NCBI GenBank assembly: GCA_937916365.1
Contig: CALFSY010000133.1
Span: 1-7,824, forward strand
Source of the DNA: an uncultured Jannaschia sp.
GTDB lineage: Bacteria > Pseudomonadota > Alphaproteobacteria > Rhodobacterales > Rhodobacteraceae
Reading direction: 5' to 3'
DNA: 7,824 nt
Both the position numbers and the translations under genes were made by a program. Positions 1 through 6,784 of the stretch are shown here, one piece after another; the stretch's first letter is position 1; the number at the start of each line of letters is the position of its first letter. The notes under the pieces were generated by a model. It had not been told where the DNA came from. It ran no database searches and worked only from the letters and a program-made list of their open reading frames with translations.

Positions 1-37
1 TTTAGTAAATTATATACGTTTATGGGTTGTATTTCAA

Positions 38-1000
38 TCACGCGAACGCGGCCAACGCAAAAAACAAGGCTGGGCCAAATCCAGCGTCCCGATTTGTTCG
101 AAAAATACGTAAGCACGACGCGGCATCATGAATATCAATTTGCCGAAATTGCCAAAACATATGCGCCCCAAATACCGCAATGCCTAATATTGCCAAAACC
201 AAGGCACGCCCATCCCCTGCCGGCCCAAGCGCTAATATAACCGCAATACCCAAACAGATGGAGGAGGCGCCCCCAAACCCCAACAGCCATGCCGCCGTTT
301 GATCACCAAATAGCAACGCAGTGGATCGCACACCAATTATGGCGTCATCTTCTTTGTCTTGATGGGCATAAATTGTATCATAAAACAATGTCCAGGCAAT
401 CCCACCGCCGTAAAGAAAAACCGCCGGCCAACCAAGATGCCCGGCATGGGCTGTCCACGCCAACAGCGCGCCCCAATTAAATGCAATCCCTAAAAAAAGT
501 TGCGGCCACCAGGTAAAACGTTTTGCAAATGGATAAACCGCAACGGGGGCCAGGGATAATATCCCAAGAACGATGGTGTTTACGTTAAACGTCAATAAGA
601 TAACAAAGGCCGTCACGGCCTGAACAACCAACCAAACCAACGCTGCGCGTGGCGTGATTTGCCCCGAAGGAAGGGGGCGGTTTTTCGTGCGGGAAACGGC
701 GGCGTCAAATTTTCGATCTAAAAGATCATTCCATGTGCATCCTGCGCCACGCATTAAAAACGCACCAATGGCGCACCCTATTACGATCCATAGATCGAAA
801 AGACGTAAGTTATTATCGCTGGCAGCGGCCAAAAACACCCCCCACCAGCATGGCAACAGCAAAAGCCAGGTGCCAATGGGCCGATCCACACGGGATAGAC
901 GTAAATAGGGCCGTGCCCACACCGGTGCACGTGTGTCCACCCAGTTACCTTGCACGGCATCGGCGACCTGCCCCTCTGGTATTTGCATTGGCCTGTTCAT
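38..1000 (-). CDS. ubiA: 4-hydroxybenzoate polyprenyltransferase (UbiA)
   Basis: This integral membrane prenyltransferase attaches the polyprenyl tail to 4-hydroxybenzoate, an early step of ubiquinone synthesis at the inner membrane. The 320-residue product has the usual family length and is rich in hydrophobic segments. The first Asp-rich motif is N91-D92-x-x-D95-x-x-x-D99, followed by SRTKNRPLPSG (residues 103-113). The second lies at residues 207-219 (YDTIYAHQDKEDD). These motifs bind Mg2+ and the prenyl diphosphate in this family. The C-terminal FRTNRDAG is also typical. The reading frame stays open for 56 codons upstream, but the ATG at 1000 is preferred: it has GGAG eight bases upstream, and the extra codons would overlap rsmE and show no family character. 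It is divergent from rsmE with a 12-bp gap. The stop is TGA. The assignment is firm; the exact tail length of the quinone cannot be read from sequence. Confidence 0.96.
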   Translation of the reverse strand: MNRPMQIPEGQVADAVQGNWVDTRAPVWARPYLRLSRVDRPIGTWLLLLPCWWGVFLAAASDNNLRLFDLWIVIGCAIGAFLMRGAGCTWNDLLDRKFDAAVSRTKNRPLPSGQITPRAALVWLVVQAVTAFVILLTFNVNTIVLGILSLAPVAVYPFAKRFTWWPQLFLGIAFNWGALLAWTAHAGHLGWPAVFLYGGGIAWTLFYDTIYAHQDKEDDAIIGVRSTALLFGDQTAAWLLGFGGASSICLGIAVILALGPAGDGRALVLAILGIAVFGAHMFWQFRQIDIHDAASCLRIFRTNRDAGFGPALFFALAAFA

Positions 1001-1005
1001 AAAAT
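1000..1005 (+). promoter_or_regulatory. Candidate -10 element of rsmE (possible leaderless start)
   Basis: TAAAAT matches the sigma70 -10 consensus at 5 of 6 positions and ends seven bases before the A of the rsmE ATG at 1013. A transcript from it would start at or next to the start codon. This fits the absence of any Shine-Dalgarno sequence before rsmE. No convincing -35 hexamer sits at a normal distance, so this is a weak inference. Confidence 0.3.
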
Positions 1006-1008
1006 TCA

Positions 1009-1012
1009 CTCC
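1009..1012 (-). promoter_or_regulatory. Ribosome binding site of ubiA
   Basis: GGAG on the minus strand lies eight bases before the ATG at 1000. It decides the start against the longer open frame. It directly abuts the rsmE ATG on the opposite strand (1013-1015), so the initiation regions of the two divergent genes are packed together. Confidence 0.75.
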
Positions 1013-1747
1013 ATGCGGATAACACCGAAGATACGCCTTTATGTAACCCACCCCTTGGGGCAGGATCAAACTGTGCCACTGTCGCGGGATCAGGCAAAAT
1101 ATCTGTTCACCGTGATGCGCCAGGGCACAGGGGATGTTGTGACAGTATTCAACGGTGTTGATGGGCAATGGCAGGCCGAAATATCAAAAACGGCAAAATC
1201 ACATGGCACACTGATTTGTCGAATATATACCGCCCCATTGCGTATGCCCCCCGATCTTTGGTTATTGTTTGCCCCAATCAAAAAAAATCGCACCGATTTC
1301 ATCGTGGAAAAAGCCGTCGAATTAGGGGCCGCGCGCATTTGCCCGGTGCGCACCGCCTTCACCAATGCCGAACGCATTCGCCAAGACCGATTACAAGCCC
1401 ATGCGATTGAGGCCGCAGAACAGTGCGGCGGCACCTTTGTGCCCCCGGTGATGGATTTGAAGCGCCTGCAAGACGTGCTTGAGACTTGGCCGCACGATCG
1501 GCGCCTGATCTTGGCCGATGAAACACTTATCGGCACGCACACGCCACCGCTATCTGCAATACCGCCTGCCGATAAATGGGCAATTCTGATTGGACCAGAA
1601 GGCGGATTTTCCGACGCCGAGCGCGCGCGGATGGCCGCCCTTCCTTACGTGACACCCATTGGATTGGGTCCACGCATTCTGCGTGCTGATACGGCGACCA
1701 TCGCTGCGCTAACATTATGGCAAAGCATATGGGGGGATTGGCGGTAA
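1013..1747 (+). CDS. rsmE: 16S rRNA (uracil(1498)-N(3))-methyltransferase RsmE
   Basis: This SPOUT-fold enzyme uses S-adenosylmethionine to methylate N3 of U1498 in 16S rRNA of the small ribosomal subunit. The product has 244 residues, the normal length. Residues 1 to about 75 form the N-terminal RNA-binding (PUA-like) part. The catalytic part shows the family signatures EKAVELGAARI (99-109), EAAEQCGG (133-140), LIGPEGGFS (192-200) and LGPRILRADTA (218-228). The last two are the cofactor-binding loops of the trefoil knot. The start at 1013 (MRITPKIRLYV) fits the family N-terminus; an ATG 21 codons upstream would lie inside ubiA and adds no conserved residues. No Shine-Dalgarno sequence is visible, so initiation may be leaderless or weak. 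The gene is the only plus-strand CDS in the window and converges on the M32 peptidase gene, with 65 bases between the stops. Confidence 0.95.
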   Translation: MRITPKIRLYVTHPLGQDQTVPLSRDQAKYLFTVMRQGTGDVVTVFNGVDGQWQAEISKTAKSHGTLICRIYTAPLRMPPDLWLLFAPIKKNRTDFIVEKAVELGAARICPVRTAFTNAERIRQDRLQAHAIEAAEQCGGTFVPPVMDLKRLQDVLETWPHDRRLILADETLIGTHTPPLSAIPPADKWAILIGPEGGFSDAERARMAALPYVTPIGLGPRILRADTATIAALTLWQSIWGDWR

Positions 1748-1812
1748 TACCCTATGGTGCGCCAGGGATATAATACCGATTGTCAAAAACTCTAAGTTTA
1801 CCTGATCTATTC

Positions 1813-3282
1813 CTAAAATTCATGGATTGCTGCATATTTTTCGTCAAGATAATCCAAAAGTGGGGCCGCACTAATCGCTGCGCCTGTTGCATTTACAATC
1901 GTATCTTGTGGGGGGCGCAAACCACCAAAACGATGCACCCGTTTGGTTAACCATTCGATCGCGGGCAAAGGATCCCCCTGCGCCAAACGATCATCCAGCG
2001 AGGGCACATCGGCGCGCAAAGCCTTATAAAGACAACCTGCATAAACATTTCCCAAAGTATAGGTTGGAAAATATCCAAACAATCCTGCGGCCCAATGCAC
2101 ATCTTGCAACATACCGTTTGAGGGGCGATTGATCGCCATGCCAAAATCAGATTGAAACCGATCGTTCCACGCCGCTTCAACCTCTGTCACCGGCAAATTT
2201 CCAGAAATGAGCGCACGTTCCAGATCAAAGCGCAGCATAATATGCAGATTGTAATGAATTTCGTCTGCTTCGGTGCGGATGAAGCCAGGCTGAACCGCAT
2301 TCACAGCACGGGTAAAGGTTGCCGGATTGTCAAGGCCAATCTCGCCAAATCGGTCACGCATCACAGTGAAAAGCCATCTGGTAAACGCGGGTGAACGGCC
2401 CAGTTGATTTTCATAAATCCTGCTTTGACTTTCATGCACCCCCATTGAGGCACCTTCACCCAAAATCGTCAGCATATAATCGGCGGTGATATTTTGTTCG
2501 TAACCTGCGTGCCCAACTTCATGTATTGTGGAATAAAGACATCCCAATGGGTCGGCTTCATCAACGCGCGTTGTGATGCGCACATCGGTGCCAGACCCCG
2601 ACGAAAAGGGATGCACGGCCAAATCAATGCGCCCACGATCAAAATCGTATCCAAACGCACGGGCAATGTGCTCGCCGAGCGCCAGTTGCACGTGGTGTGG
2701 AAAATGCCCCCGGATTTGCGGCATGGGCGCCAGATCGGCAATGCGGGCCCGCAAGTTGATCAACCGTGGGCGCATTTGATCAAACAACGTGGCGATTTCC
2801 GCCTCGGTCATCCCGGGTTCGTAATCTTGCAAAAGCGCATCATAAAGCGCGCCATCCGCCGCAACGGCCTGCGCCTCTTGTCGACGTAGGGCCACAATTT
2901 GTTTTAGCATCGGCAAAAAGGCGGCCACGTCTTCGTCTGCGCGAGCTTGGGCCCAAATTCCGTGGGCCAATGATGTAATCCGTGTGATTTCGGCCGCCAA
3001 GTCAGCGGGCACTTTGCGGGTACGATCATAGCGCCGTTGAATTTCGCGCAGGTGGGCGCGGTCTTCTTCCGATTGTGGTTCGGCGGCGGCCAACATATCA
3101 CCAACCTCGGGCGCGGCGCGGCGGGCGTGTAGCACGGATTCAAGTGCGGCCATTTCATCTGCCCGCTGTGCAGCGGCACCTTTGGGCATGACAGTTTCTT
3201 GGTCCCATCCCAATCGCATCATGGTTTGGGCCAAGGTTTGGGTGCGGCGCTGATAGGCGAGCAAATCAGATAGCACGGTCAT
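1813..3282 (-). CDS. Carboxypeptidase, M32 family (Taq carboxypeptidase type)
   Basis: This zinc metallocarboxypeptidase removes residues from the C-terminus of peptides, probably in the cytoplasm because no signal peptide is seen. The product has 489 residues, close to the roughly 500 usual for M32. All hallmark motifs of the family are present in order: HPF (224-226), DVRIT (233-237, pattern DxRxT), the zinc site HEVGH (254-258), HESQSR (283-288) whose E284 should be the third zinc ligand, IRTEAD (335-340) and GMLQDVHW (390-397). The enzyme should therefore be active. The ATG at 3282 has GGAG seven bases upstream, and that site falls inside the last codons of ctaA. Only three bases separate the ctaA stop from this start, so the two genes are almost certainly cotranscribed and possibly translationally coupled. 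No functional link between heme A synthesis and peptide trimming is known to me; this may be simple operon sharing. Confidence 0.95.
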   Translation of the reverse strand: MTVLSDLLAYQRRTQTLAQTMMRLGWDQETVMPKGAAAQRADEMAALESVLHARRAAPEVGDMLAAAEPQSEEDRAHLREIQRRYDRTRKVPADLAAEITRITSLAHGIWAQARADEDVAAFLPMLKQIVALRRQEAQAVAADGALYDALLQDYEPGMTEAEIATLFDQMRPRLINLRARIADLAPMPQIRGHFPHHVQLALGEHIARAFGYDFDRGRIDLAVHPFSSGSGTDVRITTRVDEADPLGCLYSTIHEVGHAGYEQNITADYMLTILGEGASMGVHESQSRIYENQLGRSPAFTRWLFTVMRDRFGEIGLDNPATFTRAVNAVQPGFIRTEADEIHYNLHIMLRFDLERALISGNLPVTEVEAAWNDRFQSDFGMAINRPSNGMLQDVHWAAGLFGYFPTYTLGNVYAGCLYKALRADVPSLDDRLAQGDPLPAIEWLTKRVHRFGGLRPPQDTIVNATGAAISAAPLLDYLDEKYAAIHEF

Positions 3283-3285
3283 GGG

Positions 3286-4419
3286 TTAGCTCCGGATAGA
3301 TTGTAATATGGGATAAAATGACAAAAATCTTGCCCGTTGGACCAATGTTATCAAAACAACCGCACCAAATTGATGCACAATCGCCAGGGGTAAGGGCGAC
3401 GAATACATAACTGTAATAATACCAAGCACCATTTGACCCAAAATCATCGCCAATGCCCAATCAAAGGCGCGTTTGGTTGTCCGATGCGTTGATTGTCGGG
3501 CCATACTCCAAATAATGACCCCATAAATGGCCACTGCATATCCTAATAAGCGGTGGAAAAACTGTACTGTGCCGTCATTTTCAAACAGATTGCGCCACAC
3601 TGGCTCTAACACCCACATATTTGGTGGCGTTAAACCATCGGCCATCAAGGGCCAATCCGTATAATTTCGCCCTGCGTCGATACCGGCAACCAGCGCGCCC
3701 ACCAAAATTTGCAGAAATACCAAATACAAAAGCCCTGCCGCCCCTCTTATAAGCCGCCGGTCCCCTGCCCGCCGTGATTGCATAAGATCGGCATGATCGC
3801 GGGATAATGTCAGGATAAACCATGCAAGCAAGGCTAAGATGACAAAGGCCAATCCCAGGTGAATTGCCAAACGATACGACGCAACATCCAACATAGCAGG
3901 CGCCAAACCGGAACGAACCATCCACCACCCGATCCAAGCCTGCAGACCGCCCAAACCACCCAGCAAGAGCAAACGCCCCATCCACCCCGGTGGAATGTGC
4001 CGCATTATCAATAGGCCCAGAAACCCCAGTGCCCACACCAACCCAATGAACCGGCCCAACTGTCGATGCCCCCATTCCCACCAATAGATGACCTTGAATT
4101 GGGCCAGCGTCATGCCGCGATTTTGCAACTGATATTCAGGAATGGCACGATAGGCGGTAAATTCCGCCTCCCACTGTGCTTGGGACAGGGGGGGTATGGC
4201 ACCGATAATTGGTGCCCACTCTGTGATTGCCAAACCGGAATCGGTCAACCGGGTTAATCCCCCCACCGCAATCATAACAACCACAAGGGCGAATAAAATC
4301 ATCAACCACCCGCGGACAAACCGGCGCGCACGACCACGATCGCGTCTGATGCCACCTGGGGTTGCCGCCCGTTTTTGGGGGTCTTCAACGTCTTCAAAAA
4401 TACCTGGGCGTATGGCCAT
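3286..4419 (-). CDS. ctaA: Heme A synthase (COX15/CtaA)
   Basis: This polytopic inner-membrane enzyme oxidises the C8 methyl group of heme O to a formyl group, giving heme A for aa3-type cytochrome c oxidase. The product has 377 residues and about eight hydrophobic segments. It is of the longer COX15 type shared by alphaproteobacteria and mitochondria. Recognisable signatures are GGLTRLTDSGLAITEWAPI (53-71), EWGHRQLGR (115-123), HLGLA (187-191), NYTDWPLMADG (252-262), FHRLLGY (288-294) and HQFGA (349-353). H118, H187, H289 and H349 are the four conserved histidines expected to bind heme. The open frame extends upstream to 4524, overlapping the preceding gene, but the start at 4419 is preferred because GGAGAG lies six bases before it and the family N-terminus (FEDVEDP) begins here. 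It sits 77 bases after the DUF1624 gene and three bases before the M32 peptidase gene, consistent with one operon. Confidence 0.96.
   Translation of the reverse strand: MAIRPGIFEDVEDPQKRAATPGGIRRDRGRARRFVRGWLMILFALVVVMIAVGGLTRLTDSGLAITEWAPIIGAIPPLSQAQWEAEFTAYRAIPEYQLQNRGMTLAQFKVIYWWEWGHRQLGRFIGLVWALGFLGLLIMRHIPPGWMGRLLLLGGLGGLQAWIGWWMVRSGLAPAMLDVASYRLAIHLGLAFVILALLAWFILTLSRDHADLMQSRRAGDRRLIRGAAGLLYLVFLQILVGALVAGIDAGRNYTDWPLMADGLTPPNMWVLEPVWRNLFENDGTVQFFHRLLGYAVAIYGVIIWSMARQSTHRTTKRAFDWALAMILGQMVLGIITVMYSSPLPLAIVHQFGAVVLITLVQRARFLSFYPILQSIRS
3290..3293 (-). promoter_or_regulatory. Ribosome binding site of the M32 peptidase, inside ctaA
   Basis: GGAG overlaps the final Arg-Ser codons of ctaA on the same strand and sits seven bases before the peptidase ATG at 3282. 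Ribosomes finishing ctaA would stop right on this site, which favours translational coupling. Confidence 0.7.
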
Positions 4420-4425
4420 GGGCCG

Positions 4426-4431
4426 CTCTCC
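4426..4431 (-). promoter_or_regulatory. Ribosome binding site of ctaA
   Basis: GGAGAG on the minus strand, six bases before the ATG at 4419. It selects this start over an upstream in-frame ATG at 4524 that would overlap the end of the DUF1624 gene. Confidence 0.75.
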
Positions 4432-4496
4432 GATATGTGTTATGGGAAGGGGGTTAACCTGCCTACCCTCGTGCTGCAAGAAACCTGCAAAATGGT

Positions 4497-5261
4497 TTAT
4501 GGCATTAAAACCGTCACCCCCCAAATGATCCCAATCAATATGGGTTGGTGTATTAAATAAATCGCCAGGCTATGACGGCCCGGCCAAGACATCAAACGCA
4601 CCCAAAACGACGGATAGCCACGCGCGCGTGTATCCCAAACACCGATGCGCGCCCCCGTTCGTGCCACCGCTACCCCGATAAGAAAGGGGCCAAGCCAGGG
4701 AAAAATGGGCACATAATCCATCGCTTGGATAGGTATTTCGTGTAATCCAACCCACCAAAGTGCGGGGGTTGTAAAGACCGTTGGCCGCACTGCAAATGAA
4801 GCCCAAACAACAAAAATCGCCACACCCCAAAGCACCCAATCCGGCATGCGCCACAACACGATCCCCACAAAGCGCGCCGCAACGATTGCATGTAGAATTC
4901 CAAAAAAGATAAAGGCGTGTGGAACGGCGATATACGTAACAATGGTGACCAAACCCGCGGCCCCGGCAATACGCACGATCCCGCGCCAAAAGGCCCGCCA
5001 CCGCACCCCATTGGCATGGGCAAGGCCCAAGCTAACACCAGCCAGGAATAAAAAACTGCCCGCGGTGCATAGCGCCAAAAACCGCCACCCCCCGGTGGTG
5101 GCAGCGCCAGGCGCAAGGTAACCAAACATCTCTAAATCGAAAACGGTATGATATGCGATCATCGCGGCCAATGCCGCCGTGCGGGCCAGATCAAATCCGA
5201 TCACACGCGGGAATGCGGGCCGCCGATGCCCCAACACAGGCGGGGTTGATGAATCATACAT
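4497..5261 (-). CDS. DUF1624 / heparan-alpha-glucosaminide N-acetyltransferase-like membrane protein
   Basis: This polytopic membrane protein of 254 residues belongs to the HGSNAT catalytic-domain family (DUF1624). The human member carries acetyl groups from cytosolic acetyl-CoA across the lysosomal membrane to glucosamine; the bacterial substrate is generally unknown. Family features are RVIGFDLARTAALAAM followed by YHTVFDLEMFG (residues 19-47, conserved H38), FFGILHAI (119-126), DYVPIFPWLGPFLIG (182-196) and the C-terminal GRHSLAIYLIHQP (228-240). About seven hydrophobic segments can be seen. The start at 5261 is the only reasonable one, since an in-frame stop lies a few codons upstream, but no good Shine-Dalgarno sequence precedes it: the nearest, AAGG, is about 16 bases away. 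It is the first gene of an apparent operon with ctaA and the M32 peptidase gene. The 220-bp AT-rich gap up to the tRNA gene probably holds the promoter, though I could not pick one hexamer pair with confidence. A role in acylating an envelope glycan is only an inference. Confidence 0.88.
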   Translation of the reverse strand: MYDSSTPPVLGHRRPAFPRVIGFDLARTAALAAMIAYHTVFDLEMFGYLAPGAATTGGWRFLALCTAGSFLFLAGVSLGLAHANGVRWRAFWRGIVRIAGAAGLVTIVTYIAVPHAFIFFGILHAIVAARFVGIVLWRMPDWVLWGVAIFVVWASFAVRPTVFTTPALWWVGLHEIPIQAMDYVPIFPWLGPFLIGVAVARTGARIGVWDTRARGYPSFWVRLMSWPGRHSLAIYLIHQPILIGIIWGVTVLMP

Positions 5262-5481
5262 ACAGGGTGTGTAACAACCTTATCTTGCTATTCCTACCAA
5301 GGATGGCACACAAAATATCATTCTTTGTTTAATCGTTATGGATTGCAATAAAAATAATGCACGCATTTGATTTTCAACACAAAATCGCAGGAAAAGAATG
5401 GAAAGCCGCATGGTTGGATTGGCCACCATAGCAAATATACGGAACATTGCGGGCCACAAGTTGATCTCTAATATAGAAAAA

Positions 5482-5558
5482 TGGCGCGGTTGACGGGGCT
5501 CGAACCCGCGACCCCCGGCGTGACAGGCCGGTACTCTAACCAACTGAGCTACAACCGC
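5482..5558 (-). tRNA. tRNA-Asp (GTC)
   Basis: A complete cloverleaf is visible on the minus strand. The acceptor stem is GCGGTTG paired with CAACCGC. The D arm begins GCTC and includes a G10:U25 wobble. The anticodon stem CCGGC/GCCGG encloses the loop CTGTCAC, giving anticodon GTC (plus-strand positions 5522-5524) for aspartate. The T arm is GCGGG-TTCGAGC-CCCGT. The discriminator base is G, as expected for tRNA-Asp, and the CCA end is encoded. No intrinsic terminator follows. A 112-codon open frame across this region is a chance frame over the tRNA. Confidence 0.98.
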
Positions 5559-5589
5559 ACTCACCCATTGATTTATCAATGTATAGGCT

Positions 5590-5618
5590 GGTGTATGCGT
5601 CCGATAGGGGAACGTCAA
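5590..5618 (-). promoter_or_regulatory. Candidate promoter of the tRNA-Asp gene
   Basis: On the minus strand TTGACG (5613-5618), a 5-of-6 match to the -35 consensus, is followed after exactly 17 bases by TACACC (5590-5595), a weak -10. The expected start point would give a leader of roughly 25 bases before the mature tRNA 5' end at 5558. A strong -35 with a poor -10 is common in Rhodobacterales promoters, but the -10 match is too weak for certainty. Confidence 0.35.
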
Positions 5619-5664
5619 GCAGTCTTCGCGTATTCAATTTGTTTTTATAAATCACCGCAGACCA

Positions 5665-6634
5665 TCATCCACGGCGAAACGGACGATTGGCTGTTACAGA
5701 TGCCGCCTGCCTTCGCTCGCGCGCAAACACATAAAGCCCCGCCCCAACAATTAATACCATACCGGCGATCATCCATGGCCCCGGCACCTCGCCAAAAATG
5801 GCCCATCCCCAAAATACTGCAATCGGTAAAAGTGTGTATTCATAGGGCGCCACAGTGGCTGGAACACCGATTTTATACGCTCTGCTTAGGGTATAACCAA
5901 CGGCGGCGGAACATAGGCCTATCATGGCAAATGGCCCCCAATCTTGCGGTGCTGGCCACACCCACGACCGCAATAAAAAGACCAAGCTGTCATGATTGAC
6001 GTAGGGCATAAATCGGCCATCCCCGGCGATCAGAAAGAACACAAAACTAACCAAAATAAATGCGCCCTGAATATAAATCGCCATGGCCGAGGCGGCCGAT
6101 TGTGCACCCAATTTCCGGGTCAACACATTTGTGCCCGCATAACAGAGCGCCGCCAACACAGGCAAAATTAAACTCACCCGGCCAATATCGCCCCAGTCGA
6201 TCCCCGGGGCCATCATCACCAAGACACCCACAAATCCAATACCAATGGCGATCAAACGGTGCGGGCCCACCGTTTCTCCCAAAACCGGAATGGCCAGCAG
6301 CGTAATAAATAGGGGCGATACGAAAAATAGCGCCGTTGCCGCCCCCAAGGGCATAACAGCCAAAGCCGCAAAAAAGGTCATGTTCGCCAAAACAATCAAC
6401 CCGGCGCGCACCCCATGCAACCCCAGTTGATTGGTTTTAAGCAGCCGCCACCCCCCCCTCAAGCTGCAAAACCACGACCGAGGCTGAAATACCGATTAAG
6501 GATCGAATGAACACAATTTGATGCAGCGGATAATCATCGGCAAGATACTTAATCAACATATCGTTGATAGAGATGAAAAACATCCCCACCATCAAAAGGA
6601 TGATCGCGCGTCTGTTGTCATCAATCGTTTTCAT
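5665..6634 (-). pseudogene. DMT superfamily (EamA) transporter, frameshifted at a G8 tract
   Basis: Two overlapping frames together make one drug/metabolite transporter of about 322 residues, the normal size, with two EamA repeats and about ten membrane segments. The N-terminal part starts at ATG 6634 and covers residues 1-61, ending LQLEGG. It then runs out of frame through GVAAA to a stop at 6437. The rest of the protein continues in another frame from WRLLKTNQLG and ends at the TGA at 5665. The switch falls in eight consecutive G residues (plus-strand C run 6451-6458). Removing one G would join EGG to WRLL without other change, and the joined sequence reads as a normal family member, including LANMTFFAALAVMPLGAATALFF and VLGETVGPHR. 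No other lesion is visible. The downstream frame can start only at a TTG without a ribosome site, so it is not a separate gene. No Shine-Dalgarno sequence is evident before ATG 6634. The substrate is unknown. The break may be a sequencing error, a recent mutation or a slippage-prone switch. Confidence 0.85.
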
Positions 6635-6703
6635 TCGGGGCTTTCATGCAGGTGAACGTTTCGCGTGAAATTATGCCCCACGAATTGTATCGTATGGATG
6701 TGG

Positions 6704-6767
6704 TTGCGGGGCGGGGTGTGTAAAAAAGTATTGCACTTTTCCTGCACACAATCCCCGCCCATCGCAA
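6704..6767. repeat. 64-nt imperfect inverted repeat between pirin and the transporter gene
   Basis: Read on the plus strand, the pairs nest in order: TTGCG (6704-6708) with CGCAA (6763-6767); GGGCGGGG (6709-6716) with CCCCGCCC (6753-6760); TGTGT (6717-6721) with ACACA (6746-6750); and AAAAGT (6724-6729) with ACTTTT (6735-6740) around the loop ATTGC. That gives 24 base pairs interrupted by two AT bulges on one side and a small internal loop. It lies in the 150-bp spacer 6635-6784, downstream of pirin and upstream of the transporter gene, both on the minus strand. It lacks a T tract after the outer stem on either strand. On the minus strand the inner hairpin ends in T6, so it might act as a terminator or attenuator. 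The structure is directly visible; the function is unknown. Confidence 0.7.
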
Positions 6768-6784
6768 GGGGTCTTTATAGTATG

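Noticed and set aside
1001..1168. N-terminal extension of UbiA by 56 codons
   Set aside because: It lies wholly antisense to the gap and rsmE, has no family character, and a good ribosome site supports the start at 1000.
1750..1767. Small hairpin after rsmE (CCC-TGG / CCA-GGG with a two-base bulge) as a terminator
   Set aside because: Only six base pairs with a bulge, and no T tract follows on either strand.
4420..4524. N-terminal extension of CtaA by 35 codons
   Set aside because: It overlaps the end of the DUF1624 gene, and GGAGAG correctly spaced before 4419 marks the real start.
5410..5429. Hairpin ATGG-TGG / CCA-CCAT between tRNA-Asp and the DUF1624 gene as a tRNA terminator
   Set aside because: Seven pairs with a bulge and no T run directly after it on the minus strand.
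5567..5580. Perfect palindrome ATTGAT-TT-ATCAAT just upstream of tRNA-Asp, resembling an FNR/FnrL box
   Set aside because: The FNR consensus needs TTGAT and ATCAA separated by four bases; here only two separate them. An anaerobic regulator site at a tRNA gene would also be odd. It is probably chance or a local structure.
5280..5618. 112-codon open frame on the minus strand
   Set aside because: It runs straight across the tRNA-Asp gene and resembles no protein; translated tRNA sequence accounts for its middle.
5665..6462. Separate 265-codon transporter gene starting at TTG 6462
   Set aside because: It lacks a ribosome binding site and the first membrane segment. The missing N-terminus lies immediately upstream in another frame, so it is one broken gene.
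6684..6689. TACAAT on the minus strand as a -10 for the transporter gene
   Set aside because: The hexamer is good, but no acceptable -35 exists at 16-18 bases, so I did not call a promoter.
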